DNA of 64,000 nt, from NCBI GenBank assembly GCA_050955045.1, contig JBPBQV010000001.1, positions 310,001 to 374,000 on the forward strand. The letters run 5' to 3'. This document shows positions 27,570 to 35,235 of the stretch, in pieces. Under the pieces are notes generated by a model that ran no database searches, had not been told where the DNA came from, and saw only the letters and a list, made by a program, of their open reading frames with translations. Within the stretch, counting starts at the first letter, position 1, and each line of letters begins with the position of its first letter. This DNA is from Mucilaginibacter_A sp050955045. Its GTDB lineage: Bacteria; Bacteroidota; Bacteroidia; Sphingobacteriales; Sphingobacteriaceae. The translations under genes and the position numbers were made by a program.

Positions 27570-27599
27570 CAAATGTAAGTATGATTTTTTAAGATGCAA
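27570..27599 (-). promoter_or_regulatory. Promoter of the ABC/GntR operon
   Basis: On the minus strand TACATTTG (27577-27570) fits the Bacteroidota -7 box TAnnTTTG, with TTG of a -33 box 22 bases upstream (27599-27597). The operator follows immediately. Confidence 0.65.
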
Positions 27600-27631
27600 G
27601 TTTTTTAAGAAATAAATTTTTAAGAAATAAA

Positions 27632-27662
27632 AAAGTCCTGCTCATTACCTGAGCAGGACTTT
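27632..27662 (-). terminator. Rho-independent terminator of the hexosaminidase/peptidase locus
   Basis: A perfect 13-bp stem (27632-27644 with 27650-27662, loop TTACC) is followed on the minus strand by a T-rich run. It separates the large locus upstream from the ABC/GntR operon. Confidence 0.9.
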
Positions 27663-27704
27663 AATTTGAAATTTTTTTATGAAAAGAAAACCAAAAAACA
27701 AGAG

Positions 27705-27716
27705 TAAAAGAAGCAT
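27705..27716 (+). repeat. TAAAAGAAGYAT element, exact (CAT)
   Basis: Forms an imperfect inverted pair with the degenerate copy at 27732, between the hexosaminidase stop and its terminator. Confidence 0.8.
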
Positions 27717-27731
27717 TTCAACTTATGCAGA

Positions 27732-27743
27732 ATACTTCCTTTA
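27732..27743 (-). repeat. TAAAAGAAGYAT element, variant TAAAGGAAGTAT
   Basis: Minus-strand copy, preceded by GGG in its own orientation. It is 18 bp before the hexosaminidase stop codon and pairs imperfectly with 27705. Confidence 0.6.
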
Positions 27744-27761
27744 CCCTATAAAATTTGTTTT

Positions 27762-29672
27762 TTATTTTTTGGGAAGTCGGCTATCCAAATCAGTAACAGG
27801 AATACTCATCATCCGGCCAATAGGTTCTTTGCCACGATAAGTAATTAATTTGAGTTGTGCAGCTTCTTTGGGAACAATAAGTGGTTGTGTATATTTTGGA
27901 TAAAACCGGTCCGGAAAGGAGTTATCAAAGCTGTAATAAATATCCAAACCTTTAATCTCGGTAGCTAAAGTAACATTCGTTAGGCTATCTCTGCGCGAAA
28001 CACGAACAATTGGATCGTATATGCTTGGCGCGTAATTAATTTCGGCTTGTTCTAATCTTGGGAATTGTTTTTCTACTCTTCCCGAAAAATTATCCCAATT
28101 TTTCGCAGCTTTTGGTGACCATAGCGTTTCTGCAATTGCAAAGCCTCGCGGCCAGGTCATGTATTCCAATTTGCGCGTGTTATAAACCTGCTCTGTCCAC
28201 AAGTTTGCTTGTCCGCCTTTAATTAATTTCGCGTCTACGCTATCCGGAACAGGTTCAAATTGATACGCTTTGGATAACCTCAGCGTAGCATAAACTTTTG
28301 ATTCAATAGAAACGTCGCCTTGCATGTAATCTAGATAAGCAAAATCAGTTGGACTCATCACTACTTCGTGACCCGTTTTTGCAGCTTCAATACCGCCTTT
28401 CATACCGCGCCAGCTCATTACAGCAGCGGTTGGAGAGATCCCGCCCTCCAAAATCTCATCCCAGCCCATAAATTTTTTCCCTTTGGATTCCACAATTTTT
28501 TCCACCCGTTTTTCAAAATAACTTTGCACTTCCTGCATATCTTTTAGTCCTTCTTTTTTCATTAAAGCTTTAATCTCAGGACTTTTCTCCCAGAAATTTT
28601 TAGGACACTCATCTCCGCCTAAATGGATATATTCAAAAGGAAAAAGTTTGGCAACCTGCGTAATTACGGTATCCATAAAAGTGTAAACTTTTTCGTTAGC
28701 CGGACAAAAGGTATCATCAACTAAAGCAATTGGCGGTGCGCCGTGCGACCAATCCATAATCACTTCTCCGGAACGAACTTTATAATTTTCTGCACCAGGT
28801 GTACAGGATAACTCCGGATAAGCAGCAATCGCAGCTAAACTATGGCCCGGAACATCAATTTCCGGCAAAACATCTACAAAATGTTCCTTGGCGTATTGTA
28901 CGATTTCTTTGATATCTTCCTGCGTGTAAAAACCTCCATAATCACGTGGATCAGTAGCTGCAGGCGGCGCGAAAGTACCAAAGTAGCCTACTTTTTTTAC
29001 GTTGTAAGCACCAACTTCTGTTAAGCGCGGCAAACCTTTAATTTCGATGCGCCAGCCTTCATCATCTGTTAAATGCAAGTGCAGCAAATTGTATTTATAC
29101 CGAACCATGTTATCAATATAATGCTTTACATCCTGCTTAGTAAAAAAATGACGGGCAACATCAAACATCAGCCCGCGCCAGCCAAACCTTGGATAATCCG
29201 TAATTTTAACAAACGGAACAGTCCATTTTACATTGGCAACAGCTGTTTTACTTTCAATTTCTTTAGGCAATAATTGCATCAATGTTTGCACGCCATAAAA
29301 TAAGCCGGCAGCTTTGTTGGCTTTAATGATAACGCCTGATGAAGTAATATTTAACTGGTAACCTTCCTTCCCGATTTCAGGATTTTCAGTTTTATTAAGT
29401 ACCAACTTTATGGCGTTAAAAGGAGCATTACTTTTAATAACCACCGATTTGCCGGTAGCAGCAGCAATTTTACTTTTGAGATAACTGGTAACCGGAAGCA
29501 TTTCGGAAGAAGAAACGGCTCCAATAATCACCGTAGCGGGCAAAGTAAACTGGCCGGCACTTTTTACCAAACTTACGGGTTGCGGAATAATTGCTATCGG
29601 CTTATCGCTGGTTTGACTAAAGGACTTAAACGATAACAGGCAGCAAAGCAATAATCCAGGAAGTTTTATCAT
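27762..29672 (-). CDS. Beta-N-acetylhexosaminidase (GH20), exported
   Basis: 636 aa. A signal peptide (MIKLPGLLLCCLLSFKSFSQT) is followed by a GH20b N-terminal domain (about 25-155) and the catalytic barrel from FGWRGLMFDVARHFF (163-177). HLTDDEGWRIEIKGLP is the conserved substrate block, and Asp354-Glu355 in HLGGDECPK is the catalytic pair of the substrate-assisted mechanism. The C-terminal part ends in a small beta domain. It releases terminal GlcNAc or GalNAc from glycans or muropeptide-like material. It is the last gene of the SusCD/peptidase locus. Confidence 0.94.
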   Translation of the reverse strand: MIKLPGLLLCCLLSFKSFSQTSDKPIAIIPQPVSLVKSAGQFTLPATVIIGAVSSSEMLPVTSYLKSKIAAATGKSVVIKSNAPFNAIKLVLNKTENPEIGKEGYQLNITSSGVIIKANKAAGLFYGVQTLMQLLPKEIESKTAVANVKWTVPFVKITDYPRFGWRGLMFDVARHFFTKQDVKHYIDNMVRYKYNLLHLHLTDDEGWRIEIKGLPRLTEVGAYNVKKVGYFGTFAPPAATDPRDYGGFYTQEDIKEIVQYAKEHFVDVLPEIDVPGHSLAAIAAYPELSCTPGAENYKVRSGEVIMDWSHGAPPIALVDDTFCPANEKVYTFMDTVITQVAKLFPFEYIHLGGDECPKNFWEKSPEIKALMKKEGLKDMQEVQSYFEKRVEKIVESKGKKFMGWDEILEGGISPTAAVMSWRGMKGGIEAAKTGHEVVMSPTDFAYLDYMQGDVSIESKVYATLRLSKAYQFEPVPDSVDAKLIKGGQANLWTEQVYNTRKLEYMTWPRGFAIAETLWSPKAAKNWDNFSGRVEKQFPRLEQAEINYAPSIYDPIVRVSRRDSLTNVTLATEIKGLDIYYSFDNSFPDRFYPKYTQPLIVPKEAAQLKLITYRGKEPIGRMMSIPVTDLDSRLPKK

Positions 29673-29717
29673 GACAAATAAATTAAATTTTGGTGTGCAG
29701 CAGCAGTTTTTAGGTGA

Positions 29718-29729
29718 TAAAAGAAGTAT
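29718..29729 (+). repeat. TAAAAGAAGYAT element, exact (TAT)
   Basis: Preceded by TTTTTAGGTGA. First of a direct pair with 29796 in the 169-bp gap between esterase and hexosaminidase. Confidence 0.82.
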
Positions 29730-29795
29730 AGTACTTAATGTTTTAAAATGCCAATATACAATTGTAATAGATGATTACGCGAAGTTTTTGGGCGA

Positions 29796-29807
29796 TAAAA
29801 GAAGCAT
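29796..29807 (+). repeat. TAAAAGAAGYAT element, exact (CAT)
   Basis: Preceded by TTTTTGGGCGA, nearly the same leader as the copy 78 bp upstream; the pair is in direct orientation. Confidence 0.82.
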
Positions 29808-29841
29808 AATAATTATATCAACACAAAGTTACTGATTGAAA

Positions 29842-30696
29842 TTATTTAACAGTTGCTTTTTTAGACTTAACTACCTTGCTAACAGCTACTTGCTTATCAA
29901 TAACATCTTTAAAAAACTGAAATTGCAGTAAAATAGATTTCGACCAGTACTTACTTGTATGAGCACCAGGTTGTGCAATGTAAGTAGCTTTAATTTTTAA
30001 TTCATCACACTTTTGCCTGAATTGCTGACTGGTGATGTATAAATAATCTTCTGTGCCGCTATCAAAAATGATGGGTTTATCTGTTCCGGCAATATTTTTA
30101 AGCAGGTTAACGGGCGAATAATCATCAAAAAGTGTATTCTCTTCGCTGTAATCCCCCAGCAAATAAGAGAGCGTTTTTTTGTTGGCCGAATAACGCAAAT
30201 TTAACACGCCGGACGTACTGCCCGCACTCAGAAATAAATCAGGATGTTTTAAGAAAAGCCACATCGCACCGTAACCGCCCATGCTATTCCCAGTAATTAA
30301 AATTTTAGAAGCATCTTCTGCATATTTTTTTTCAATAGCAGGCATCAGTTCTCTAATAAAAAAAGTTTCATACTGCGTACTGTCTTCCTGCGGAGAATTG
30401 ATGTACCAGCTCTTTTTTAAACCATCCGGACAAACAATTAAAAACTGATATTGATCAGCCAGTTTTTGTAAATCTGTAATCTGGCTCCAAGATTGATAAT
30501 TGCCACCATGTCCATGCAGCAAATACAAAACCGGGTATTTCTGTTTATTTTTTGTTGTATAATTTTCAGGTTTATAAATCCAAACAGTATCAGCTGTTTT
30601 CAAATTATCCGAAGGAATAATCAGCGTTTCCTGCGCAAAACCAAAACTTTTAACAAACAAGAAAGCAAGCAGCAACCATACTCTTTTTACCACCAT
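29842..30696 (-). CDS. Exported alpha/beta-hydrolase esterase
   Basis: 284 aa. Signal peptide MVVKRVWLLLAFLFVKSFGFAQ. YPVLYLLHGHGGNYQSW at 54-70 supplies the oxyanion-hole HGHGG, Ser138 in GNSMGGYG is the nucleophile, and late GTEDYLY and GAHTSKYW hold the Asp and His of the triad. It belongs to the putative esterase (tributyrin esterase/Fes-like) family and probably removes acyl or feruloyl-type groups in the periplasm. It has its own promoter upstream and may also be reached by read-through from the peptidase genes. Confidence 0.86.
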   Translation of the reverse strand: MVVKRVWLLLAFLFVKSFGFAQETLIIPSDNLKTADTVWIYKPENYTTKNKQKYPVLYLLHGHGGNYQSWSQITDLQKLADQYQFLIVCPDGLKKSWYINSPQEDSTQYETFFIRELMPAIEKKYAEDASKILITGNSMGGYGAMWLFLKHPDLFLSAGSTSGVLNLRYSANKKTLSYLLGDYSEENTLFDDYSPVNLLKNIAGTDKPIIFDSGTEDYLYITSQQFRQKCDELKIKATYIAQPGAHTSKYWSKSILLQFQFFKDVIDKQVAVSKVVKSKKATVK

Positions 30697-30733
30697 AAAA
30701 TCAGGATCGTTTATTCCAGGTTAATAATCGGAA

Positions 30734-30759
30734 CAAAGATAAGCGGTGCGTGCAAACAA
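30734..30759 (-). promoter_or_regulatory. Promoter of the esterase gene
   Basis: On the minus strand TATCTTTG (30741-30734) is a strong Bacteroidota -7 box with TTGTTTG about 18 bases upstream as the -33 region, giving a leader of about 30 nt before the ATG at 30696. Confidence 0.7.
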
Positions 30760-30880
30760 CAGGCTAAAATCCTGTTTTCAATCTTACAATTAAAGCTGTT
30801 TTTAAAAAATCTAATATTGATCTACCTGTAAATTAACAAGCAAATCAATATTAGATTTTTAGTATTTGTGTTTTGACTTA

Positions 30881-33661
30881 TTAAAAGCCGTATAATTGGT
30901 TAAACAATAATTTAAACGTACCATGAGATTGCCCGCGGAACGTAATTTCAGGACCGAAAGCATACAATTTTCCGGCTCCAACAGGTGCAACAAATCCGGC
31001 AATGCCATCTTTTAAATAAGCCTGGCCCCAGGCCCAACCGCTGCGCAAAGGTTTATCATTTGGAAACCAAACAATCGGCTTCACTCCTTTTTCGGCAGCG
31101 TTTGCATCTAATTTAAAAACCGGACTATTATCAAAATTAATGTCTGCTTCTGTATTCATTCCCCAAGCTGCAGGTTGATTCGGGTCGATACTTGCACGTA
31201 AAATACTTCCCGGAATATAGTATTTTGTTCCCGATAACGGTCGTTCTACACCACTGCTATTTTTCTCCACCAGTTCATTATGAACAGGAAGTCCGAGATG
31301 ATAAGCCAGATTAGTGCTTGTTCCCAAAGCAACGATCGATCCGCCGGCTTCCATAAAAGCTTTTAACTGTGGTATTGATTTTTCAGGTGTGATTTTGCCA
31401 AGCGTTTTACGAAATTCCTCCGGCACGTCTTCCGGTTTTGGTACATGGTCTGCATACAAACTTCTATCTGCAGCTTCTCCGCCAACGGGTGGAATTGCAC
31501 GCGTTACAAAAACAAGTACATCATATTTACTTTTGAGGTTTCCGGCATCAATATCCTTCGCATAAATTTGCTCGTATGAGAAATGATATTGCTCCATCAG
31601 CCAGCGAATCCAGCCGGAAGGAATAGAGCCGCCATAAGTATCCCAAAGGCCAATACGCATGGAAGAAACCTTGATCGCATCAGCAGGTTTTTGGTTGATT
31701 CCGGCCACTTTTACGCCTAAATCCGCAGCAGATTTTTCTAAAATTGATTTTGCTTTTCCTCCCGCAGGAATAAAAAACGTACCAGTTTCTATCGTACCGC
31801 TAACGCCTTTTGGCAAACGGTAAACTTCTACGCCAGCTTTTAACAAATCATTTACGGCGATAAAAGAATTGTTTACCTGCGAGCTTAACAAATATCCGGC
31901 GCCGGCAGTTGCTGCAACATTTTGTTTTGCGGGAGATTGAACCTCGCCATAAGGAATGCGCTGAAAAGGACCGGTAAAAGAAGCAAGCACACGATCAAAT
32001 TGTACGCCCATCTGGAAAGCCAGTGTCCAGCCAGCCGCATCATACGGACGGATTGGCGGGCCGCCGGGATATTGGAAATCGTTTGGATGATCCTGTGGTT
32101 CAAACATATCCAACACATGCGGCCGAAATGCCTGATCAGTTTTAACCACAAAAGAACCAGCCGGATAACTTTTTCCAGCTACTGTAAAATCTGCTGTTGC
32201 TTTTTGAACTTGTATTCCGGCTTTGATCAGTGTATTGATAAATTTAGTAGCCGTTGGAAAATCGGGTTGATTAGCAGACAAAATATAACCGCGCGGATCA
32301 CGCAGTTCTGGGTTTTTCAAAACCGCATCATAATATTTCATCGGAATTTCACTTCCTCTGCTCATCCAGCCCATTGGATCTCCAGCAGTAGCCGTACTGT
32401 TTTTATCGGTACTTTTTTGATCATTTTTATAAGCCGCGGTAATCGCATCAGAACGTTTTGGCGAAAGTGTCCAGTAATCTTTACTACCACGTTCGATGGA
32501 GTTTTTGCCCATTCTATAAATGTTGAACAAAACTTCGTCACGCTGGCGAGCTGCATAATCTAAAACCGAATAATTTAGCGATACAGAATAATCAATCGAC
32601 TGACGGAAATGCCAAACATCCTGCGGCAAAACTGGATTTGGCGTAGCACCATTTGGAATTAACCGTGCCGGAACAACAGGAATTTTTTCGGGAGTTGGAT
32701 TACCTATAATTTCAGTTAATAAACCAATCATGTTATGAAACTGCGTGGTTGTACGCAAACCGCCGTTGTACCAGGTAGAAAAACTAGAACCAGTTAAACG
32801 CGTATAACCAGGTTTATTTTCCACGTTTAAACGACTGTACATGGCTGCGCCGAGTGCATCGATTCCGGTAATCATCAACGGATCAAACACATAATTAAAA
32901 GGATCGCGGTACGGCGGACCAGCCAACACAGATCCTTCCGGCCCGCGCTGATGATGGTTATACATAATCTGCGGAAACCACTCTACAAACAATTGCCGGT
33001 TCATGTTGCTGCTTTCCTTGGTGTTCATCATGTAAAAATCGCGGTTGTTATCGTGTCCAATGTATTTTTCGTACAATCTTGGAATATTGGTATTGCGTTT
33101 TTTAGGATCACTTTCCTGCATGTACCAGTTGGATACCAGTTCTTGTCCGTCCGGATTAGCGTGCGTCATCAGCACAATTACGTTATCCAGAATGCGCATC
33201 GTTTCTACATCTTTCCGGCTCACTAAGTTGTACATGGTTTCAATCAATTGATGTGCGCCAACTACTTCTGTAGCGTGCAATCCACCATCAATCCAAACCA
33301 CAGCTTTACCTTCTGCAGCAAGTGCTAACGCTTGCTGGTCGGTCAAATCTTCTGCGCGGGCAAGTTTCTGGGCAATTTCTTTGTAACGATTCAAGTTTTT
33401 AATGTTAGCGGGAGAAGAAACAATCATCATGTACTGATGCCTACCTTCTTCTGTCAAACCGATATCAACCAGTTTAGTACGATTAGAAGTAGCAGCTATT
33501 TTTTTGAAGTAAGCTTCTGTTTGCGTATAGTTTGCCAGTTTATAATCATCACCAATAGCAAAACCAAAATGTTCTTTGGGCGATGGAACGGTTTGCGCCG
33601 AAGAGAATGCAACAAACAGCAAAAATACGGCGGTAATGGAGTAGATTTTTTTTACAGTCAT
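30881..33661 (-). CDS. M14-family zinc carboxypeptidase, exported (paralogue 1)
   Basis: 926 aa. Signal peptide of about 22 residues (FLLFVAFSSAQ). The peptidase domain covers about 45-330: HATE at 129-132 is the HxxE zinc motif, NNRDF near 205-209 carries the substrate-binding Arg, His236/His237 in NHHQRGP give the third zinc ligand, and Glu317 in LLTEIIGNP is the likely catalytic acid. The remaining about 550 residues include a GATase-like domain. It should trim C-terminal residues from peptides in the periplasm. It is a full-length paralogue of the gene at 35236, with an M20D gene between them. The start codon overlaps a repeat element. Confidence 0.88.
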   Translation of the reverse strand: MTVKKIYSITAVFLLFVAFSSAQTVPSPKEHFGFAIGDDYKLANYTQTEAYFKKIAATSNRTKLVDIGLTEEGRHQYMMIVSSPANIKNLNRYKEIAQKLARAEDLTDQQALALAAEGKAVVWIDGGLHATEVVGAHQLIETMYNLVSRKDVETMRILDNVIVLMTHANPDGQELVSNWYMQESDPKKRNTNIPRLYEKYIGHDNNRDFYMMNTKESSNMNRQLFVEWFPQIMYNHHQRGPEGSVLAGPPYRDPFNYVFDPLMITGIDALGAAMYSRLNVENKPGYTRLTGSSFSTWYNGGLRTTTQFHNMIGLLTEIIGNPTPEKIPVVPARLIPNGATPNPVLPQDVWHFRQSIDYSVSLNYSVLDYAARQRDEVLFNIYRMGKNSIERGSKDYWTLSPKRSDAITAAYKNDQKSTDKNSTATAGDPMGWMSRGSEIPMKYYDAVLKNPELRDPRGYILSANQPDFPTATKFINTLIKAGIQVQKATADFTVAGKSYPAGSFVVKTDQAFRPHVLDMFEPQDHPNDFQYPGGPPIRPYDAAGWTLAFQMGVQFDRVLASFTGPFQRIPYGEVQSPAKQNVAATAGAGYLLSSQVNNSFIAVNDLLKAGVEVYRLPKGVSGTIETGTFFIPAGGKAKSILEKSAADLGVKVAGINQKPADAIKVSSMRIGLWDTYGGSIPSGWIRWLMEQYHFSYEQIYAKDIDAGNLKSKYDVLVFVTRAIPPVGGEAADRSLYADHVPKPEDVPEEFRKTLGKITPEKSIPQLKAFMEAGGSIVALGTSTNLAYHLGLPVHNELVEKNSSGVERPLSGTKYYIPGSILRASIDPNQPAAWGMNTEADINFDNSPVFKLDANAAEKGVKPIVWFPNDKPLRSGWAWGQAYLKDGIAGFVAPVGAGKLYAFGPEITFRGQSHGTFKLLFNQLYGF

Positions 33662-33672
33662 AAAAGAAGCAT
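33661..33672 (+). repeat. TAAAAGAAGYAT element, exact (CAT), overlapping a start codon
   Basis: The first base is also the first base, on the complementary strand, of the ATG of M14 paralogue 1, so the element occupies the ribosome-loading region and fills a third of the 36-bp gap to the M20D stop. Confidence 0.8.
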
Positions 33673-33697
33673 TAGGTTGATTGAAATTTCATGAAAG

Positions 33698-35146
33698 TTA
33701 TTTACGGTAATCTAAAGCTGGTTTACGGTTGCCCAGCATCGCGTCATATTTAAATCCGGTACCTCTTTTAGCAGTTAATTCTTTGTTTGCTGCCTGCACC
33801 AATGCAGGGTTTTTAAACAGATCGTAAGCGGAAAGTGCCATGGTTTTGGCTGCAACCATCATTCCTTTTTCGCCAATACTTCCGCCCGCAGCAGCAACGT
33901 TTTGCCAGCTGTGTCCGCCAGAACCAGGTATAAAAGTAGCCGTCATGATACCTGCGGTTGGGGCCGTCCAACTTACATCGCCAACATCAGAAGAAGCAGC
34001 ACCGTTTGCGTCGGTAGAAACGGTAAAAGGCTGAACGGTTGCTGTTGATGCCAGATCGGTTTTTTTGTCAACGCCAATTAAGGTTGATTGTATCTTTTCG
34101 GCAAATGCTTTTTCCACATCTGTATAAGCAAATCCGTTTACCAACCGCAAATTATTATACATCACTTTAGATAAAGTTAGGTTAGACAGCACATTGTAAG
34201 TACCGCCTGTTACTTCATATTTCATCGTGGTTCCGGTTCCCAAGGCAGCTCCTTCTGCGGCTTTTACCACGCGTTCCCAAATTTCTTTCACCATTTGCAT
34301 CTGCGGATTCCGTACATAATAATAAACTTCTGCAAAAGCCGGAACCACGTTTGGTGCTTCTCCGCCATGCGTAATGACATAGTGAATGCGTGTATCCGAC
34401 GGGATATGTTCGCGCATCATGTTCACCATGTTATCCATTGCTTCTACCGCATCCAGCGCAGAACGGCCTTTTTCCGGCGCAGCTGAAGCATGGGAAGCAA
34501 CGCCATAAAACCGGAATTTAGCACTTTTATTAGCCATCCATGGCGCAATACTGGCCGTGTTTTCATTGCCCGGATGCCAGCTCAATACTGCGTTTACATC
34601 ATTAAAAAGCCCGGCGCGTACCATATATACTTTGCCTGATCCGCCTTCTTCTGCCGGACATCCGTATAAGCGGATGGTTCCTTTTTGGCCGGAAGCTTTC
34701 AGCCAGTCTTTCACCGCAATTGCAGATGCCAGAGAAGCCGTTCCCAGCAAATTATGTCCGCAGCCATGGCCGGCGCCGCCGGTAACAATTGCTTTTTGCG
34801 CCGGTTCCATTCCGTTTGATAAACCTGGCAACGCATCGTATTCTGCCAGCATGGCAATTACCGGTGCACCGCTTCCGTAAGAAGCCACAAATGCAGTCGG
34901 AATTTCCGCAATACCAGCTTTTACTTCAAAACCGGCAGTTTTTAATTGTTCCTGCAACAAAGCAGAACTTTTTACTTCGAGATAACCTGGTTCAGCATAT
35001 TCCCAAATTTGGTGGGCAATTTTGTTATAATCAGCTTCTTTATTTTGAATGGAAGCGATGATTTTACTTTTCTCCGGATTTTTCTGAGCAAAAGCAGCAA
35101 CGGCTATGAAAGAGAAAACACTTAAAAGCTTAATTTTTTTATTCAT
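33698..35146 (-). CDS. M20D-type amidohydrolase/aminoacylase, exported
   Basis: 482 aa from the ATG at 35146, which is followed at once by a signal peptide (MNKKIKLLSVFSFIAVAAFAQ); a longer frame to 35203 would translate a repeat element. HGCGHNLLGTASLA near 127-140 has the zinc-binding Cys/His pair of the M20D (AbgB-like) branch, with GCPAEEGGSGK near 166-176 for the Glu pair and a late GSGGHSWQN. Members hydrolyse N-acyl amino acids, aminobenzoyl-glutamate or similar amides. Placed between two M14 peptidases, it probably works on peptide or amide products. Confidence 0.86.
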   Translation of the reverse strand: MNKKIKLLSVFSFIAVAAFAQKNPEKSKIIASIQNKEADYNKIAHQIWEYAEPGYLEVKSSALLQEQLKTAGFEVKAGIAEIPTAFVASYGSGAPVIAMLAEYDALPGLSNGMEPAQKAIVTGGAGHGCGHNLLGTASLASAIAVKDWLKASGQKGTIRLYGCPAEEGGSGKVYMVRAGLFNDVNAVLSWHPGNENTASIAPWMANKSAKFRFYGVASHASAAPEKGRSALDAVEAMDNMVNMMREHIPSDTRIHYVITHGGEAPNVVPAFAEVYYYVRNPQMQMVKEIWERVVKAAEGAALGTGTTMKYEVTGGTYNVLSNLTLSKVMYNNLRLVNGFAYTDVEKAFAEKIQSTLIGVDKKTDLASTATVQPFTVSTDANGAASSDVGDVSWTAPTAGIMTATFIPGSGGHSWQNVAAAGGSIGEKGMMVAAKTMALSAYDLFKNPALVQAANKELTAKRGTGFKYDAMLGNRKPALDYRK

Positions 35147-35188
35147 AGAAAGAGATGTTGATTTTATAGAATGCAGGAAATTATCCGG

Positions 35189-35200
35189 TAAAAGAAGCAT
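35189..35200 (+). repeat. TAAAAGAAGYAT element, exact (CAT)
   Basis: Preceded by TCCGG. With the degenerate ATACTTATTTTA copy at 35207-35218 it forms an imperfect hairpin between the stop of M14 paralogue 2 and the M20D start. Confidence 0.8.
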
Positions 35201-35235
35201 CATACAAATACTTATTTTACCAGATAAAAATTGGA

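Noticed and set aside
31922..32563. A 213-codon open frame on the plus strand opposite M14 paralogue 1
   Set aside because: The minus-strand gene has complete peptidase motifs and a signal peptide; the plus frame is low-quality (rich in Cys, Arg, Ile and Ser) with no recognisable family, so it is a shadow frame.
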